The position numbers and the translations under genes are program-made. Shown piece after piece: positions 8,647 to 18,288 of a stretch of 64,000 bases of DNA. Source of the DNA: Reichenbachiella agarivorans (lineage in GTDB: Bacteria > Bacteroidota > Bacteroidia > Cytophagales > Cyclobacteriaceae). The notes under the pieces were generated by a model, which saw nothing but the letters and a program-made list of their open reading frames with translations, ran no database searches and was not told the origin of the DNA. The stretch is from contig NZ_CP106679.1 of the NCBI RefSeq assembly GCF_025502585.1, positions 3,627,501 through 3,691,500 of the forward strand, in the 5' to 3' direction. Within the stretch, counting starts at the first letter, position 1; the number at the start of each line of letters is the position of its first letter.

Positions 8647-10467
8647 TTATTTTTTCTTTTTCGTCTTACGGGCCTCTTCGCTTGCCTTCATTGCCTCGTC
8701 CAGTTTCTGCTGAAACTTAGACTTCTTCTTATTGACATTTTTCTTACGGTTTTCCTCCATCACCAGTTTGATTTTATCCTCATCCACCAGCCTTCTAAAC
8801 AAAGCTGTCTGTCCGAATGAAACCACATTGGATACAAAGTAGTAGAAAGTCAAACCTGCAGAGTAACTATTCAAGAAGAACAAGAACATGATAGGCATCA
8901 TGTATTGCATCGTCTTCATAGGTCCTTGCATCTGGGTATTCATCTGGCTGTTAGTCCATGTCACTGCCAAGGTTGAAAGAGTCATCAACAAGGTAAACAA
9001 ACTCACGTGATCACCATAAAACGGGATCGTAAAGGGCAAATCCCAAATACTGTCATAAGTTGACAAATCATGCGCCCACAAGAATGACTCTTGTCTCAGT
9101 TCAATCGAGTTGGGGAAGAAGTTGAACATTGCCAATAAGAATGGAAATTGCAACAACATCGGAATACAACCGCTCAATGGATTGACCCCCGCCTTTTGGT
9201 AAAGTGCCATGGTTTCCTGCTGTGTCTTCTGTGCATCCCCATCATTCTTTTCTTTGATGGCATCCATCTCAGGTTTCAAGACTTTCATCTTGGCCATTGA
9301 CATGTGCGATGTGTAAGTCAATGGCGCCAATATCAACCTGATGATAAACACCAACAAGATGATGATGATACCATAATTAGAGATGTATTGCTCCAGGAAG
9401 TTGAATACTGGGATAATCAACCACTTGTTGACGAATCTAAACAGCTTCCATCCCAAATCCACGTTTTCTTCAAAACCGTCAGTGACCTGCTTGGTAATCT
9501 TGTAATCATTAGGTCCGAAATAATAAGTAAACTTACCCTTACCGGTTTTCAAATCCCCTACTGGGAGAATCACATTGGCGATCGCATGCTTGATGGTAAT
9601 GGTATCTTCTTCATTGGCCTCCATGGAATAGAATGCAGAACTCATTTGGTTGTCTGCAATCAATCCGGATGAGAAGAATTTTTGCTTGAACGTAAACCAC
9701 TTGATAGGAGAAGCTATAGTCTCTGCTTCCGAATCCCCAGAACCAATGTTATCAACCCCTTCACCGATTGGCATATAATACACTGTGGTTTTGCTTCTTG
9801 ACTCCTTGAAGGTCTTTTCGTAGCGTTTGATGTCATTCTTCCAGTTGAACTTTACGTCTTGGTTATCCACAATACCATCCAATCCAACCAAGTTGATTTC
9901 ATACTTGACCTGAAAGCCTGAAACTGGCAAACTATAAACCTGCTCTAAATATCTGTTGGCATCAAACGCCACTCTGTATCGAATAACCGAAGTATCACCC
10001 TTTGATTCTTGCGTAGCTGTGTAATACAACTCCGATACATTGACTGGCTTGTAATTGCTCTGCAAAATCATTTCCGTATGGCTACTCACTTTGTCCAGCA
10101 AGATCAAGGGTTGATCTTCGAAGGTTTTATAGCCCTTCAATTCAACATTCTTTACGGTTGCTCCTTTGTTGGAGAAAGCGATGACGACATCCTTATTTTC
10201 TAGAACTATATTTTCCTCACTGCCATTAGCAAATCCTGCAAAAAGACCGTACCTCTCCTTTTGCATCGCAGAAACCATCGAATCCTGCTCAGCAGTCAAC
10301 TCTTGTACGGAATTCTGTGCAGAAGTATCGGTTGTGACCTGAGCTGACTCAGTTGCAGTCGTTTCGTCTACTACAGGTTTTACAGGGGGCTCGGGAGCGA
10401 AAAATTGAAAATAAACAGTCATGAGCGCGAGCATCACAACCATCCCGATTATTTGTTTCCTATCCAT
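8647..10467 (-). CDS. yidC: Membrane protein insertase YidC
   Basis: A 606-residue insertase that folds inner-membrane proteins alone or with SecYEG. An N-terminal transmembrane helix (QIIGMVVMLALMTVYFQFF) is followed by a large periplasmic beta domain (about 60-340). The conserved five-helix 60KD_IMP domain comes next (about 355-560), with the typical ILAPLTYTSHMSMAKMKVLK loop and NPLSGCIPMLLQFPFLLAMF. The C-terminus is very lysine-rich, as in other ribosome-binding YidC tails. It begins 6 bp after pyrG and is co-transcribed with it. Confidence 0.95.
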   Translation of the reverse strand: MDRKQIIGMVVMLALMTVYFQFFAPEPPVKPVVDETTATESAQVTTDTSAQNSVQELTAEQDSMVSAMQKERYGLFAGFANGSEENIVLENKDVVIAFSNKGATVKNVELKGYKTFEDQPLILLDKVSSHTEMILQSNYKPVNVSELYYTATQESKGDTSVIRYRVAFDANRYLEQVYSLPVSGFQVKYEINLVGLDGIVDNQDVKFNWKNDIKRYEKTFKESRSKTTVYYMPIGEGVDNIGSGDSEAETIASPIKWFTFKQKFFSSGLIADNQMSSAFYSMEANEEDTITIKHAIANVILPVGDLKTGKGKFTYYFGPNDYKITKQVTDGFEENVDLGWKLFRFVNKWLIIPVFNFLEQYISNYGIIIILLVFIIRLILAPLTYTSHMSMAKMKVLKPEMDAIKEKNDGDAQKTQQETMALYQKAGVNPLSGCIPMLLQFPFLLAMFNFFPNSIELRQESFLWAHDLSTYDSIWDLPFTIPFYGDHVSLFTLLMTLSTLAVTWTNSQMNTQMQGPMKTMQYMMPIMFLFFLNSYSAGLTFYYFVSNVVSFGQTALFRRLVDEDKIKLVMEENRKKNVNKKKSKFQQKLDEAMKASEEARKTKKKK

Positions 10468-10473
10468 TGATTA

Positions 10474-12105
10474 TTAACTATTATCTGATGTTTTATCTGC
10501 CTTGTATTGCATGGCAGCCTTTACAAATTTTACAAAAAGTGGGTGTGGGTTCAGTACTGTACTTTTCAGTTCTGGGTGAAACTGAGACCCAACAAACCAT
10601 CGGTGGTCTTTGAGTTCAACCACCTCTACCAAACCTGTCTTTGGGTTCTTTCCAGATGCAATCATTCCATGCTTCTCAAATTCATCCAAATACTTGTTAT
10701 TGAACTCATATCTATGTCTGTGTCGTTCAGAAATTTTGGTTTGTCCATAAGTTGCATGCGCCTTGGTACCTTTGGTGAGTTGACATTCATATGCTCCCAA
10801 TCTCATCGTCCCGCCCATCTCGATCAGGTTTTTTTGATCTTCCATCAAGTCGATGATAGGATGTTTGGTTTCTGGATTCATTTCTTTAGAATGTGCTCCT
10901 TCCAATTTCAACACATTTCTAGCAAACTCGATGGTAGCACATTGCATACCTAAGCAAATCCCAAAGAATGGCACATCGTTTTCACGCACATACTTGATGG
11001 AATGAATTTTTCCTTCTATGCCACGCTCTCCAAATCCTGGTGCGACCAATACTCCATGCATTTTTGCCAACAAGGTTTCGGCATTGGATTCATCGATTTT
11101 TTCAGACGAAATCCACGTCACGTTGACTTTGCACTCGTTGTGTGCTCCTGCATGCACAAAAGACTCGCTGATGGATTTGTATGCATCTTGCAGTTCAACA
11201 TATTTTCCTACTACAGCTATTCTGATTTCATCAGTTGGGTTTTTCAATTTGCCCAAAAACTCTTTCCAATGTTCCAGACCTGGCTCTTTTTTGTATGAGA
11301 ACTTCATTCTGGCCAACACTCGTTCATCCAGTTTTTCCTTTCTCATCAACAAAGGCACATCGTAGATGGTCGGCGCATCCATGGCCTCAATCACACAGTT
11401 ATGTGGCACATTACAAAAAAGTGCGATTTTCTTTCTCAGATCCATCGGCAACTTTTTCTCGGTTCTGCAGACCAAAATATCCGGCTGGACTCCTGCTTCC
11501 AACAATTGCTTGACTGAGTGCTGCGTCGGTTTGGTTTTCAACTCTCCAGCTGCACTCAAATATGGAATCAATGTCAAATGAATACTCAATGCATTGGTAG
11601 GTCCCAATTCAAATCTCGCCTGCCTCACGGCTTCTATAAATGGCAGAGATTCAATATCACCCACGCATCCTCCTAGTTCCGTGATCACAAAATCGTACTG
11701 ATCTGTGTTGCCTAGCTTGTAGATACTGTTCTTGATTTCATCCGTGATGTGAGGAACAACTTGTACAGTCTTACCCAAAAACTCACCTTCTCTTTCCTTC
11801 TTGATCACATTGTAGTAGATCCTTCCTGTGGTGACATTGTTGGCTTGAGAGGTAGGTACATTCAAGAATCGCTCATAATGTCCCAAATCCAAATCTGTTT
11901 CAGCACCATCATCCGTTACGTAGCATTCGCCATGTTCATATGGATTGAGTGTACCTGGATCGACGTTGATATAAGGATCAAATTTTTGAATGGTGACAGA
12001 AAAACCTCTGGCTTGCAGCAGTTTAGCTAATGAAGCCGAAATAATTCCCTTGCCTAATGATGATGTTACTCCTCCCGTAACGAAAATGTACTTTGTAGAT
12101 GTCAT
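10474..12105 (-). CDS. pyrG: CTP synthase
   Basis: A 543-residue enzyme that makes CTP from UTP, ATP and glutamine. The N-terminal synthetase domain (about 1-270) begins [17 protein letters not shown] and contains [20 protein letters not shown]. The C-terminal class I glutamine amidotransferase domain has the nucleophile in [10 protein letters not shown] and the His-Glu pair in SQFHPEL. The length is normal. It is first in an operon with yidC, a common Bacteroidota pairing. A good promoter lies at 12141-12170. Confidence 0.97.
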   Translation of the reverse strand: MTSTKYIFVTGGVTSSLGKGIISASLAKLLQARGFSVTIQKFDPYINVDPGTLNPYEHGECYVTDDGAETDLDLGHYERFLNVPTSQANNVTTGRIYYNVIKKEREGEFLGKTVQVVPHITDEIKNSIYKLGNTDQYDFVITELGGCVGDIESLPFIEAVRQARFELGPTNALSIHLTLIPYLSAAGELKTKPTQHSVKQLLEAGVQPDILVCRTEKKLPMDLRKKIALFCNVPHNCVIEAMDAPTIYDVPLLMRKEKLDERVLARMKFSYKKEPGLEHWKEFLGKLKNPTDEIRIAVVGKYVELQDAYKSISESFVHAGAHNECKVNVTWISSEKIDESNAETLLAKMHGVLVAPGFGERGIEGKIHSIKYVRENDVPFFGICLGMQCATIEFARNVLKLEGAHSKEMNPETKHPIIDLMEDQKNLIEMGGTMRLGAYECQLTKGTKAHATYGQTKISERHRHRYEFNNKYLDEFEKHGMIASGKNPKTGLVEVVELKDHRWFVGSQFHPELKSTVLNPHPLFVKFVKAAMQYKADKTSDNS

Positions 12106-12140
12106 TAAAGATGTGATTTCAAAACTGTAGTTACGGGGAG

Positions 12141-12170
12141 CAAATTTAGGTCAATAGTATCAATAACAAA
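12141..12170 (-). promoter_or_regulatory. Promoter of pyrG-yidC
   Basis: On the minus strand TTTG (12170-12167) is followed after 18 bp by TAAATTTG (12148-12141). This fits the Bacteroidota -33/-7 pattern, with the start point roughly 30 bases before pyrG. Confidence 0.7.
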
Positions 12171-12230
12171 GGTTGACACTCTTTATTATTTGGATATTCT
12201 GTAGGAACATGAATTTCAGCCTGATATATA

Positions 12231-12265
12231 GAGTAATGAGTACAAAGTACTGGGTAGTGAGTACA
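12231..12265. repeat. Degenerate heptamer tandem repeat
   Basis: Five consecutive 7-bp units: GAGTAAT, GAGTACA, AAGTACT, GGGTAGT, GAGTACA. The consensus is GAGTANN. A different heptamer family occurs at 29554-29595. Confidence 0.75.
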
Positions 12266-12410
12266 ATGATTTTAATAAAACTACCAAACTGATCCACCAA
12301 AAAACCAGATAACACGAAAACCAGACTACTAGGAAACCAACAAATGAGTATTACCCTGAAGATTTTCAAATTTTGATGCATCAATTGGGCACAAACGTTT
12401 GTTTTCAAAC

Positions 12411-12418
12411 TAGTTTTG
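12411..12418 (+). promoter_or_regulatory. Putative -7 box for xseA
   Basis: TAGTTTTG fits TAnnTTTG, with a TTG 23 bp upstream (12385-12387), slightly further than usual. A perfect palindrome ACAAACGTTTGT sits between them at 12391-12402 and could be an operator. The leader would be about 20 bases. Confidence 0.45.
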
Positions 12419-12443
12419 AAGCTGAAGTCAAAAGTACAATCTA

Positions 12444-13685
12444 TTGGAACACCACAGTCTTTCTGAATTCAATCTACTGGTCAAGCAAACCTTGTCCAAT
12501 CATCTAGCTCCCTCCTACTGGATTGTCGCGGAGATTGGTGAAATGACCGTTGTGCAAAAGGGACACTGCTACATGGATTTGGTTGAGAAAGAAGGTAACT
12601 TCATCAAAGCCAAACAACGCGCAACCATCTGGTCCTATGCCTTTTCGGGAATTCAAAGTCAGTTCCAACAAATAGCAGGCGTACCACTCAAAAAAGGAAT
12701 GGAAGTATTGATCAATGCCAGCTTGGATTATCATGAAGTCTACGGTATCAGTCTGAATATCAGAGACATTGACCCATCCTTCACTTTGGGTGAGCGGGAA
12801 CGAAGAAAACAAGAGACCATTCTCCAACTCGAAAGAGAAGGTATCATTGATCTCAATAAATCACTGATACTGCCCCAAGTACCTCAGAGAATTGCCATCA
12901 TCAGCTCAGAAACTGCTGCAGGTTACGGTGATTTTGTCAATCAAATCAACCAAAACAGCTATGGATATCAAGTAAGTCTTAGGCTGTTCCAAGCTACCAT
13001 GCAAGGTGATCAAGCTGTGAAATCGATCATTGACAGCCTGCATCGAATCTATGAACTAGAAGATGAAATTGACCTGGTAGTAATCATCCGAGGTGGTGGT
13101 GCTCAAACTGACCTAGATTGCTTTGATAGCTATGATCTTTGTGCACATCTGGCACAATTCCCTCTACCAGTAGTGACAGGTATCGGACATGAAAGAGACC
13201 ATACTGTTGCTGATTTGGTCGCCAATGTCAATTTGAAGACACCTACTGCCGTTGCAGAATTCATCATCAGTGGGTTGATGCAATTTGAATCCGATGTCCT
13301 TGAATTGTTTCAAAAGATAGGTGAGATAGCCAGAGGCAAAGTACAACAAGAACTGCAACTCATCATAGAATCCAAGCATAGGATAGCACTAAAAACCCAG
13401 CATATTCTCCAAAAATCAAGTTTTGAGCTGGATAGAATCGTACAGTTATTGAATCAAAAACCCAAAGACATCATTCGGTCCAAAAGCCAAGAACTGAATG
13501 CGCTGGCAAAACTATTACAAGCGCATGATCCCAAAGAAGTACTCAAAAAGGGCTATAGCATCACGAGAATAAATGGCCAAAGCATCAATGATCAGACTAA
13601 AGCCCGTGCTGGTGATCAATTGGAAACAATCACGTATGATCAAGTTCTCACCAGTACAGTGACAGAAACTAAAAAAACATCCTAA
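12444..13685 (+). CDS. xseA: Exodeoxyribonuclease VII large subunit
   Basis: A 413-residue subunit of ExoVII, which degrades single-stranded DNA in both directions to oligonucleotides during mismatch repair and recombination. An OB-fold of about 100 N-terminal residues (YWIVAEIGEM ... VLINASLDYHEVYGISLNI) is followed by the catalytic domain with IAIISSETAAGYGDF, VVIIRGGGAQTDLDCFDSY and PVVTGIGHERDHTVADLV, then a long helical C-terminal region. The start is TTG (12444); it gives the expected start just before SLSEFN, and no ATG fits better. xseB follows after 11 bp. Confidence 0.95.
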   Translation: MEHHSLSEFNLLVKQTLSNHLAPSYWIVAEIGEMTVVQKGHCYMDLVEKEGNFIKAKQRATIWSYAFSGIQSQFQQIAGVPLKKGMEVLINASLDYHEVYGISLNIRDIDPSFTLGERERRKQETILQLEREGIIDLNKSLILPQVPQRIAIISSETAAGYGDFVNQINQNSYGYQVSLRLFQATMQGDQAVKSIIDSLHRIYELEDEIDLVVIIRGGGAQTDLDCFDSYDLCAHLAQFPLPVVTGIGHERDHTVADLVANVNLKTPTAVAEFIISGLMQFESDVLELFQKIGEIARGKVQQELQLIIESKHRIALKTQHILQKSSFELDRIVQLLNQKPKDIIRSKSQELNALAKLLQAHDPKEVLKKGYSITRINGQSINDQTKARAGDQLETITYDQVLTSTVTETKKTS

Positions 13686-13696
13686 AACAGTGAATC

Positions 13697-13882
13697 ATGA
13701 ATAAGAAGAAACCGAGTTCTTATCAAGCTGCATTTGAAGAATTGCAAAGTATAGCCACGCAACTAGAATCTGGAGAAGCCAATATTGATGAACTCTCAGC
13801 ACTAGTCAAGCGCGCCAAGGAATTGGTCCTGTACTGTCAAGAAAGACTCAAAGGAACAGAAAAGGAATTGTCAGAGTCTTGA
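13697..13882 (+). CDS. xseB: Exodeoxyribonuclease VII small subunit
   Basis: A 61-residue helical protein matching the XseB family (SYQAAFEELQSIATQLESGE ... LVKRAKELVLYCQERL). XseB wraps around the long helices of XseA in the holoenzyme. It is at the short end of the family, which usually has 70-80 residues, but both family helices are complete. It is co-transcribed with xseA. Confidence 0.93.
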   Translation: MNKKKPSSYQAAFEELQSIATQLESGEANIDELSALVKRAKELVLYCQERLKGTEKELSES

Positions 13883-13955
13883 AGGCGCTGTTTGCTACTC
13901 ACTGACCGTCTAGCCATGTCATGGTTCCTATATTCTAAAACTCAAGTCCCTAAAC

Positions 13956-14141
13956 TCAGGCAGACATGAGTTCTGACTTTCTTTTATAAACTGGGTGATT
14001 AGACACCCATTTATCCAGCGACTCACGATCTTCACGGACAAGTTGTTTAATTGCCTTTTTGTATTCCTTGTCAAACAAGACTTCACTGAAACTCACTCGA
14101 TCTAAAATCAATTTGTAATAGCTTAAAAACGATGTTTTCAT
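13956..14141 (-). CDS. Small basic protein, unknown function
   Basis: A 61-residue protein beginning MKTSFLSYYKLILDRVSF and ending near VSNHPVYKRKSELMSA. An upstream in-frame ATG at 14183 would add 14 residues of low quality. The protein is mixed-charge and probably helical, with no signal peptide or membrane segment. It lies alone between xseB (convergent) and the response regulator on the same strand. I do not recognise a function. The coding look (acid/base-rich helices, sensible codon use) argues that it is real, but conservation was not tested. Confidence 0.5.
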   Translation of the reverse strand: MKTSFLSYYKLILDRVSFSEVLFDKEYKKAIKQLVREDRESLDKWVSNHPVYKRKSELMSA

Positions 14142-14298
14142 CAATCCACAATTTTGGTCTACTGATTCGAGCGCAAAGAACAAAAACCTATCTCCTCGAA
14201 GTAAACGAATGTGGTTAAATAATTATGAACAAAGGGTTAAGAGAATTGAACCTGGATTTTTGAGAACCAAGATGTCTTGCACCTTGGCTCTTTGATTC

Positions 14299-14961
14299 TT
14301 ACAAATCATCAAATAATTCTCTTTCTATTGCATAGATCACAAGTCCAGCCACGTTTTTACACCCCGTCTTTTCGAGCAAATTTCGCTTGTGTGCGTCAAC
14401 TGTACGCATACCAATGAAGAGCTCGTCTGAGATTTCGGCATTGCTGTACTCCTTGCATATCAGGTGCAAAACCTCCTGTTCCCTAGTAGTCAAGGGAACC
14501 TCAAGGCTCAGGCGCTTTTTGGGATCGAGCTGTTTGGTTGCATCCCGAAGAATGATATCCGTGACTTCCTTGGAATAATAGGTGTTGCCCTTCATGACTT
14601 CCGTAATTGCGTCATTTAGTTCCTTCTCAGTACAATTCTTCAGCAGATAGCCGTTGGCACCAGCTTTCATCATCTGCTTGATGTGGTGATTTTCACTCAC
14701 CATAGTCAGAGCAATTATTTTCACCTGATGGTTTTCTAACCGAATCGCAGTGGTCAAATCGATTCCATTGAGTTCGGGCATCAAAATATCGACCAATATC
14801 AGGTCTGGTGACAAATGTTGAAACATCTGCAACGCAATTGCTCCATCTGCTGCCTCTCCTATTACATGGTAATCTTCATTGTCAACCAAGAAGGCCTTGA
14901 TACCTTCTCGAATCATTTTATGATCATCTACCAAAAGAATTTTGATCTTCTCCTTCGACAT
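14299..14961 (-). CDS. NarL/FixJ-type response regulator
   Basis: A 220-residue regulator with a receiver domain (about 6-122; acid pocket VDDH at 11-14, phosphoacceptor Asp58 in LILVDILMP, switch residue Thr in IIALTMVSE, Lys in GYLLKNCTE). A LuxR-type helix-turn-helix follows (about 150-212, TTREQEVLHLICKEYSNAEI). It is the partner of the histidine kinase directly upstream, whose 3' end it overlaps by 38 bases. Phosphorylation should promote dimerisation and DNA binding. The target genes are not evident; the structured region beyond the kinase is one candidate (inference). Confidence 0.95.
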   Translation of the reverse strand: MSKEKIKILLVDDHKMIREGIKAFLVDNEDYHVIGEAADGAIALQMFQHLSPDLILVDILMPELNGIDLTTAIRLENHQVKIIALTMVSENHHIKQMMKAGANGYLLKNCTEKELNDAITEVMKGNTYYSKEVTDIILRDATKQLDPKKRLSLEVPLTTREQEVLHLICKEYSNAEISDELFIGMRTVDAHKRNLLEKTGCKNVAGLVIYAIERELFDDL

Positions 14962-16561
14962 TTTTTGCTTTTTTGGTTTGGTATGGTATTTCCATCAATA
15001 GGTGTGTTCCTTTGCCTGGCACACTGTCTATATACAATTGTCCACCGATGGATGTGGCTCTGTTTTGCATGTTATTGAGTCCAAATCCCCTCTCGGCATC
15101 CAAGACTTTTTGGTAATCAAAACCCTTGCCATTGTCATCAATGGTCAGGATTAATGTATCATCATGTTGTATCAATTGAATCGTAGCGACACTAGCTTCT
15201 GCATATTTCACGATGTTGGTGATAGCCTCTTGAGTAATTCTATAAAGAGACAAACAGATCGAAGTAGGTATATCCTCCATGCCATGACTCACATGAAACT
15301 CGAACCGTGTCGCAATGACACCCTCCAAATCTTCGATCAATGACTCAACTGCCGCTTGATAGCCATAATCCTCTATGGTCTTGGGCATCAAACGATGGCT
15401 GATGCTTCTCGTGGCGGAGATGGCTTCTTGCAACGAATCAGATGCTACATCCAAATGCTTTTTTGAATCAGAATTCAAACGATTTTTCTTAGCATACTCC
15501 AGGTTTAAATGCGCGGTAGTCAACACCTGCTGCAAATGATCATGTATCTCTTCCGAAAAATGAGTGCGTGCACGGTCTTCAGCTTCCAATGTAGCTGCCA
15601 TCACCTTTTCGTGGGTGCGTACTCGATCAGTTATATCAATCATACATCCCTCCAACATCTCCTCTCCATGAGAGTTGGCTTGTATAGCACCTTGCTCCCA
15701 AATCCAATGCTCTCGACCCGAAGCATCTATGATTCTATAGTTGACTTTGTAAGTAGTACCCTTCTTCAACTGTCGGTTGGTTTCTGTCCACAAAAAATCT
15801 CGATCATTGGGATGAATCAAATCAGCTAAGGATTTATTCTTTTGGGCACCTACAAAGTCCGAATCAGCATAACCAGTCAATTCTTTGACATAAGGACTGA
15901 TGTATCTCATGGTCCAATCTTGATTCATGTCACAGCGAAACACTATCCCAGGGATATTTTTAACCAAAGTTTCATAGCGTTTGTTTTGCTCCATGATCAA
16001 CATCGATTGATCGATGATCTCATGCTCTAGTGACGCGCGATAGATCATTTTGCTCAGTATCGCACCAATGGCACATGACAGAGAATCAAACACACTCACG
16101 ATCGCTTCACTCCAATCACGCTCATATTCTATGGTTGTCAGACTCAGGAGACCCCAGAGATTGCCAGAGACAAATATGGGCACCAGCACACCAGATTGTC
16201 CTCCCGTCAAATTGAGATGTTTCGCCAATTCGGGTGTGGCCTCACTCTTCTTGAAGGTATAAGTATTGCCCACCGCCAACTGATCATATATAGTAGGGAA
16301 AGAAGTGAGTGGTTTTTCGGTATTTATGTCCAGTCGATGCTGATCATACACTTTCATCCAGTGATGTTTCAGATTCAACACCAATCGCTTGTCTGCCGTC
16401 AGTGTCAGTTCCGAGATAAACACATCTCCGTCAAAAGCCTCACCCAGGTATTGGAGTGCATGATCCAGTGCCTGTTCAAAATTTTGGTTGATGATCAACT
16501 CCTTGATGGCTAAGGATACTCCTATCAAAGCTCGGTCGTTGGACACGCTCATATTAGTCAT
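14924..16561 (-). CDS. GAF/PAS sensor histidine kinase (HisKA_3 type)
   Basis: A 545-residue cytoplasmic kinase with no membrane segment or signal peptide. A GAF-like domain covers about residues 10-170 and a PAS domain with PAC about 195-315 (IVFRCDMNQDWTMRYISPYV ... LEGCMIDITDR). The HisKA_3 dimerisation domain has the phosphorylated His in HFSEEIHDHLQQ (about 338). The HATPase_c domain has N, G1 and G2 boxes (ITQEAITNIVKYA, IDDNGKGFD, GFGLNNMQNRA). The NarL-type regulator gene overlaps its 3' end. A soluble GAF-PAS input suggests an intracellular signal such as redox, gas or a small molecule, but no cofactor residues can be assigned. Confidence 0.93.
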   Translation of the reverse strand: MTNMSVSNDRALIGVSLAIKELIINQNFEQALDHALQYLGEAFDGDVFISELTLTADKRLVLNLKHHWMKVYDQHRLDINTEKPLTSFPTIYDQLAVGNTYTFKKSEATPELAKHLNLTGGQSGVLVPIFVSGNLWGLLSLTTIEYERDWSEAIVSVFDSLSCAIGAILSKMIYRASLEHEIIDQSMLIMEQNKRYETLVKNIPGIVFRCDMNQDWTMRYISPYVKELTGYADSDFVGAQKNKSLADLIHPNDRDFLWTETNRQLKKGTTYKVNYRIIDASGREHWIWEQGAIQANSHGEEMLEGCMIDITDRVRTHEKVMAATLEAEDRARTHFSEEIHDHLQQVLTTAHLNLEYAKKNRLNSDSKKHLDVASDSLQEAISATRSISHRLMPKTIEDYGYQAAVESLIEDLEGVIATRFEFHVSHGMEDIPTSICLSLYRITQEAITNIVKYAEASVATIQLIQHDDTLILTIDDNGKGFDYQKVLDAERGFGLNNMQNRATSIGGQLYIDSVPGKGTHLLMEIPYQTKKAKNVEGEDQNSFGR

Positions 16562-17426
16562 ATTGATTACGATTTGAATTTAGCCCGAAAAAATAATTAT
16601 GGAGTAGAGCCGATGAGAAAATCATATATTTTATCTCATTTGACTTCAAAATAAAACAGGAAGCACAAATCAAATTGGCTTCCTGCTTCGGATGTCAACA
16701 GACAATCAAAGACTGTCTATCAAACTATAAATGTGTAGAACCTCATTTCTCAGACAAAAAAGATCGGGGATTCAAAAAGCCGATGCTCATGATCCCCGAT
16801 CAAAACCAACCTAACCTATCTTTAATTTTCTCACTGCTGACTCCTTTCAATGGTTAAGTGGCATGTTGTTTAATGCTAGAGTCAATAATTCAATCTTTTG
16901 GTTGGAAAAAATCGAGGAGCATTCATCTCTACTATCCAACTGCACATCGCTCCTCAATCACAAAAACCAACCTATGCTCTTTGCTGACTACATCGAGTCA
17001 GTTAGATGTATTTCTTCTCAGATTCACTGAGCCATAGCTGATATAGATCTTGTATTTTCGTGTGTTTAATAAACTGAGAGTCTCTCCTTCACCAATCCAC
17101 TGCACAGACTCTCATTTATTCCTAACCCACCTAATTTCTTTCGGTTATTTATTCTAACCTCTGTATCTCTTTTGATTACAATACAAAGTTGCCACAGAAA
17201 GAAATGCTGTGTAATAGAGAAATGCCTAGTTTATCAAAATAGGTGATTCGCCTAGTTAGTATGCATGCAGAGCATATTTTATCTCTCTTTTCTTCATTTA
17301 TTCAAACCTATCGTGTCTGACAAGTAGGAGAATCCTTCATAATTAAACCCCTAAATAGACTTTGAACAAATGATCTAATATGATACTTTGCATACCGAAG
17401 ATCAAATGAAGATAAATTACTGATCT
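16562..17426. other. Large gene-free region with four successive stem-loops
   Basis: This 865-bp stretch has no convincing gene. It holds four stem-loops: arms 16655-16662/16676-16683 (approximate; CAGGAAGC / GCTTCCTG), 16762-16771/16792-16801 (GATCGGGGAT / ATCCCCGATC), 16914-16920/16949-16955 (GAGGAGC / GCTCCTC) and 17075-17083/17106-17114 (TGAGAGTCT / AGACTCTCA). The last three are each followed within about 20 bases by a similar C-rich motif (CCAACCTAACC, CCAACCTATG, CCCACCTAATT). A shorter stem lies near 17193 (CACAG / CTGTG). A promoter for the next gene is at 17361-17390. Confidence 0.6.
17361..17390 (+). promoter_or_regulatory. Promoter of the 17427 operon
   Basis: TTTG (17361-17364) is followed after 19 bp by TACTTTG (17384-17390), one base short of the TAnnTTTG consensus. 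The predicted start lies about 30 bases before the gene. Confidence 0.55.
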
Positions 17427-18287
17427 ATGAATATACAATCCATTGCCTGCTACGTGATCATGACTTTGATGCCGTTGGTCAGATGCTACAGTCAAGACAC
17501 TGATAGTTTAGATCGTTCTACCAAAAGATCACTGTACCTGGATCTTGGTTTAGGATTAGGAAAATTCAACTATACAGATTTTGGTACCTCCCCATTGACA
17601 TTTAGAGGATCATCCTATGCTGTTTCTGTCAATGGTCTAATCCTAGATGATAGCCGAGAAATACATTTTGGACTGGACTATATTTCTGGGGCCGCTAGCA
17701 ATGTGGTCAGAAACGAGGTAGCAGTCAGTCAAATGTACTCCATTGGAATCCACTACACCCATATGTACAGAATCAAAGCGCTCTCATCAGAGAAATGGAA
17801 TACCAAACTAGGAGGACAAATTAATGTATTGGGAGAGCTTAGATATGCCCCTGCCATGCAAAATGCAGACATCGGTTTAGATGTGTTTGCCAACATCCTA
17901 GCATCTGTCAAAGTAACCAGAGATCTATCCAGAATTACCCCCAAAGAGAAAAAAATATGGTTCATCAGATACAAGCTTGATCCAAGGAAAAAAAATCTCT
18001 CCTATCAAATGAATGTAGGGGTGATAAACCACAACCTCAGAAACGGGTATGCTTATCTAGGCCAATCGAGTGTGGTCAACGATTTTCAATTGTTTGATGA
18101 CTATCAATTCCATACGCTCTCTGGATTTAGAATGAGTTCTCAACTGGACTACAGTTACTTCCTAAAAAACAACAATGCTTTGAGACTTTCTTATCTCTGG
18201 GATGCATTCAATACGGGAGGAGACCTCAATCAATTTCAAATGGCATACCATACGATCAAGCTTGCGCTTCTATTTAATATGAAATGA
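17427..18287 (+). CDS. Secreted beta-rich protein, probable outer-membrane barrel
   Basis: A 286-residue protein with an N-terminal signal sequence (MNIQSIACYVIMTLMPLVRC, then YSQDTDS). The mature part alternates polar and hydrophobic residues with many aromatic ends (GLGLGKFNYTDF, YSIGIHYTHMYRI, LDYSYFLKNNNALRLSYLWD) and finishes in a strand (MAYHTIKLALLFNMK) typical of a small outer-membrane beta-barrel. No named family is recognised. It is co-transcribed with the S41 protease gene, which begins 1 bp after its stop, so the two products may act together at the cell surface (inference). Confidence 0.7.
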   Translation: MNIQSIACYVIMTLMPLVRCYSQDTDSLDRSTKRSLYLDLGLGLGKFNYTDFGTSPLTFRGSSYAVSVNGLILDDSREIHFGLDYISGAASNVVRNEVAVSQMYSIGIHYTHMYRIKALSSEKWNTKLGGQINVLGELRYAPAMQNADIGLDVFANILASVKVTRDLSRITPKEKKIWFIRYKLDPRKKNLSYQMNVGVINHNLRNGYAYLGQSSVVNDFQLFDDYQFHTLSGFRMSSQLDYSYFLKNNNALRLSYLWDAFNTGGDLNQFQMAYHTIKLALLFNMK

Positions 18288-18288
18288 G

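Larger units (their letters stand above)
12106..12443. other. Divergent intergenic region pyrG / xseA
   Basis: This 338-bp stretch holds the pyrG promoter (12141-12170), five tandem degenerate heptamers (12231-12265), a perfect 12-bp palindrome ACAAACGTTTGT (12391-12402) and a -7-like TAGTTTTG for xseA (12411-12418). An 82-codon minus-strand frame (12160-12408) runs through the heptamers and is probably not a gene. Confidence 0.6.

Noticed and set aside
12160-12408. 82-codon hydrophobic open frame on the minus strand between pyrG and xseA
   Set aside because: It runs through the heptamer repeat, the pyrG promoter region and the palindrome upstream of xseA. Its composition is what AT-rich intergenic DNA gives in this frame, with no start context.
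14230-14295. Terminator for the response-regulator gene (CCAAG/CTTGG stem)
   Set aside because: The arms match imperfectly and on the minus strand the stem is followed by A rather than T residues, so it is not listed as a terminator.
16675-16857. 60-codon open frame on the plus strand
   Set aside because: It lies across two stem-loops of the gene-free region and has no protein-like pattern.
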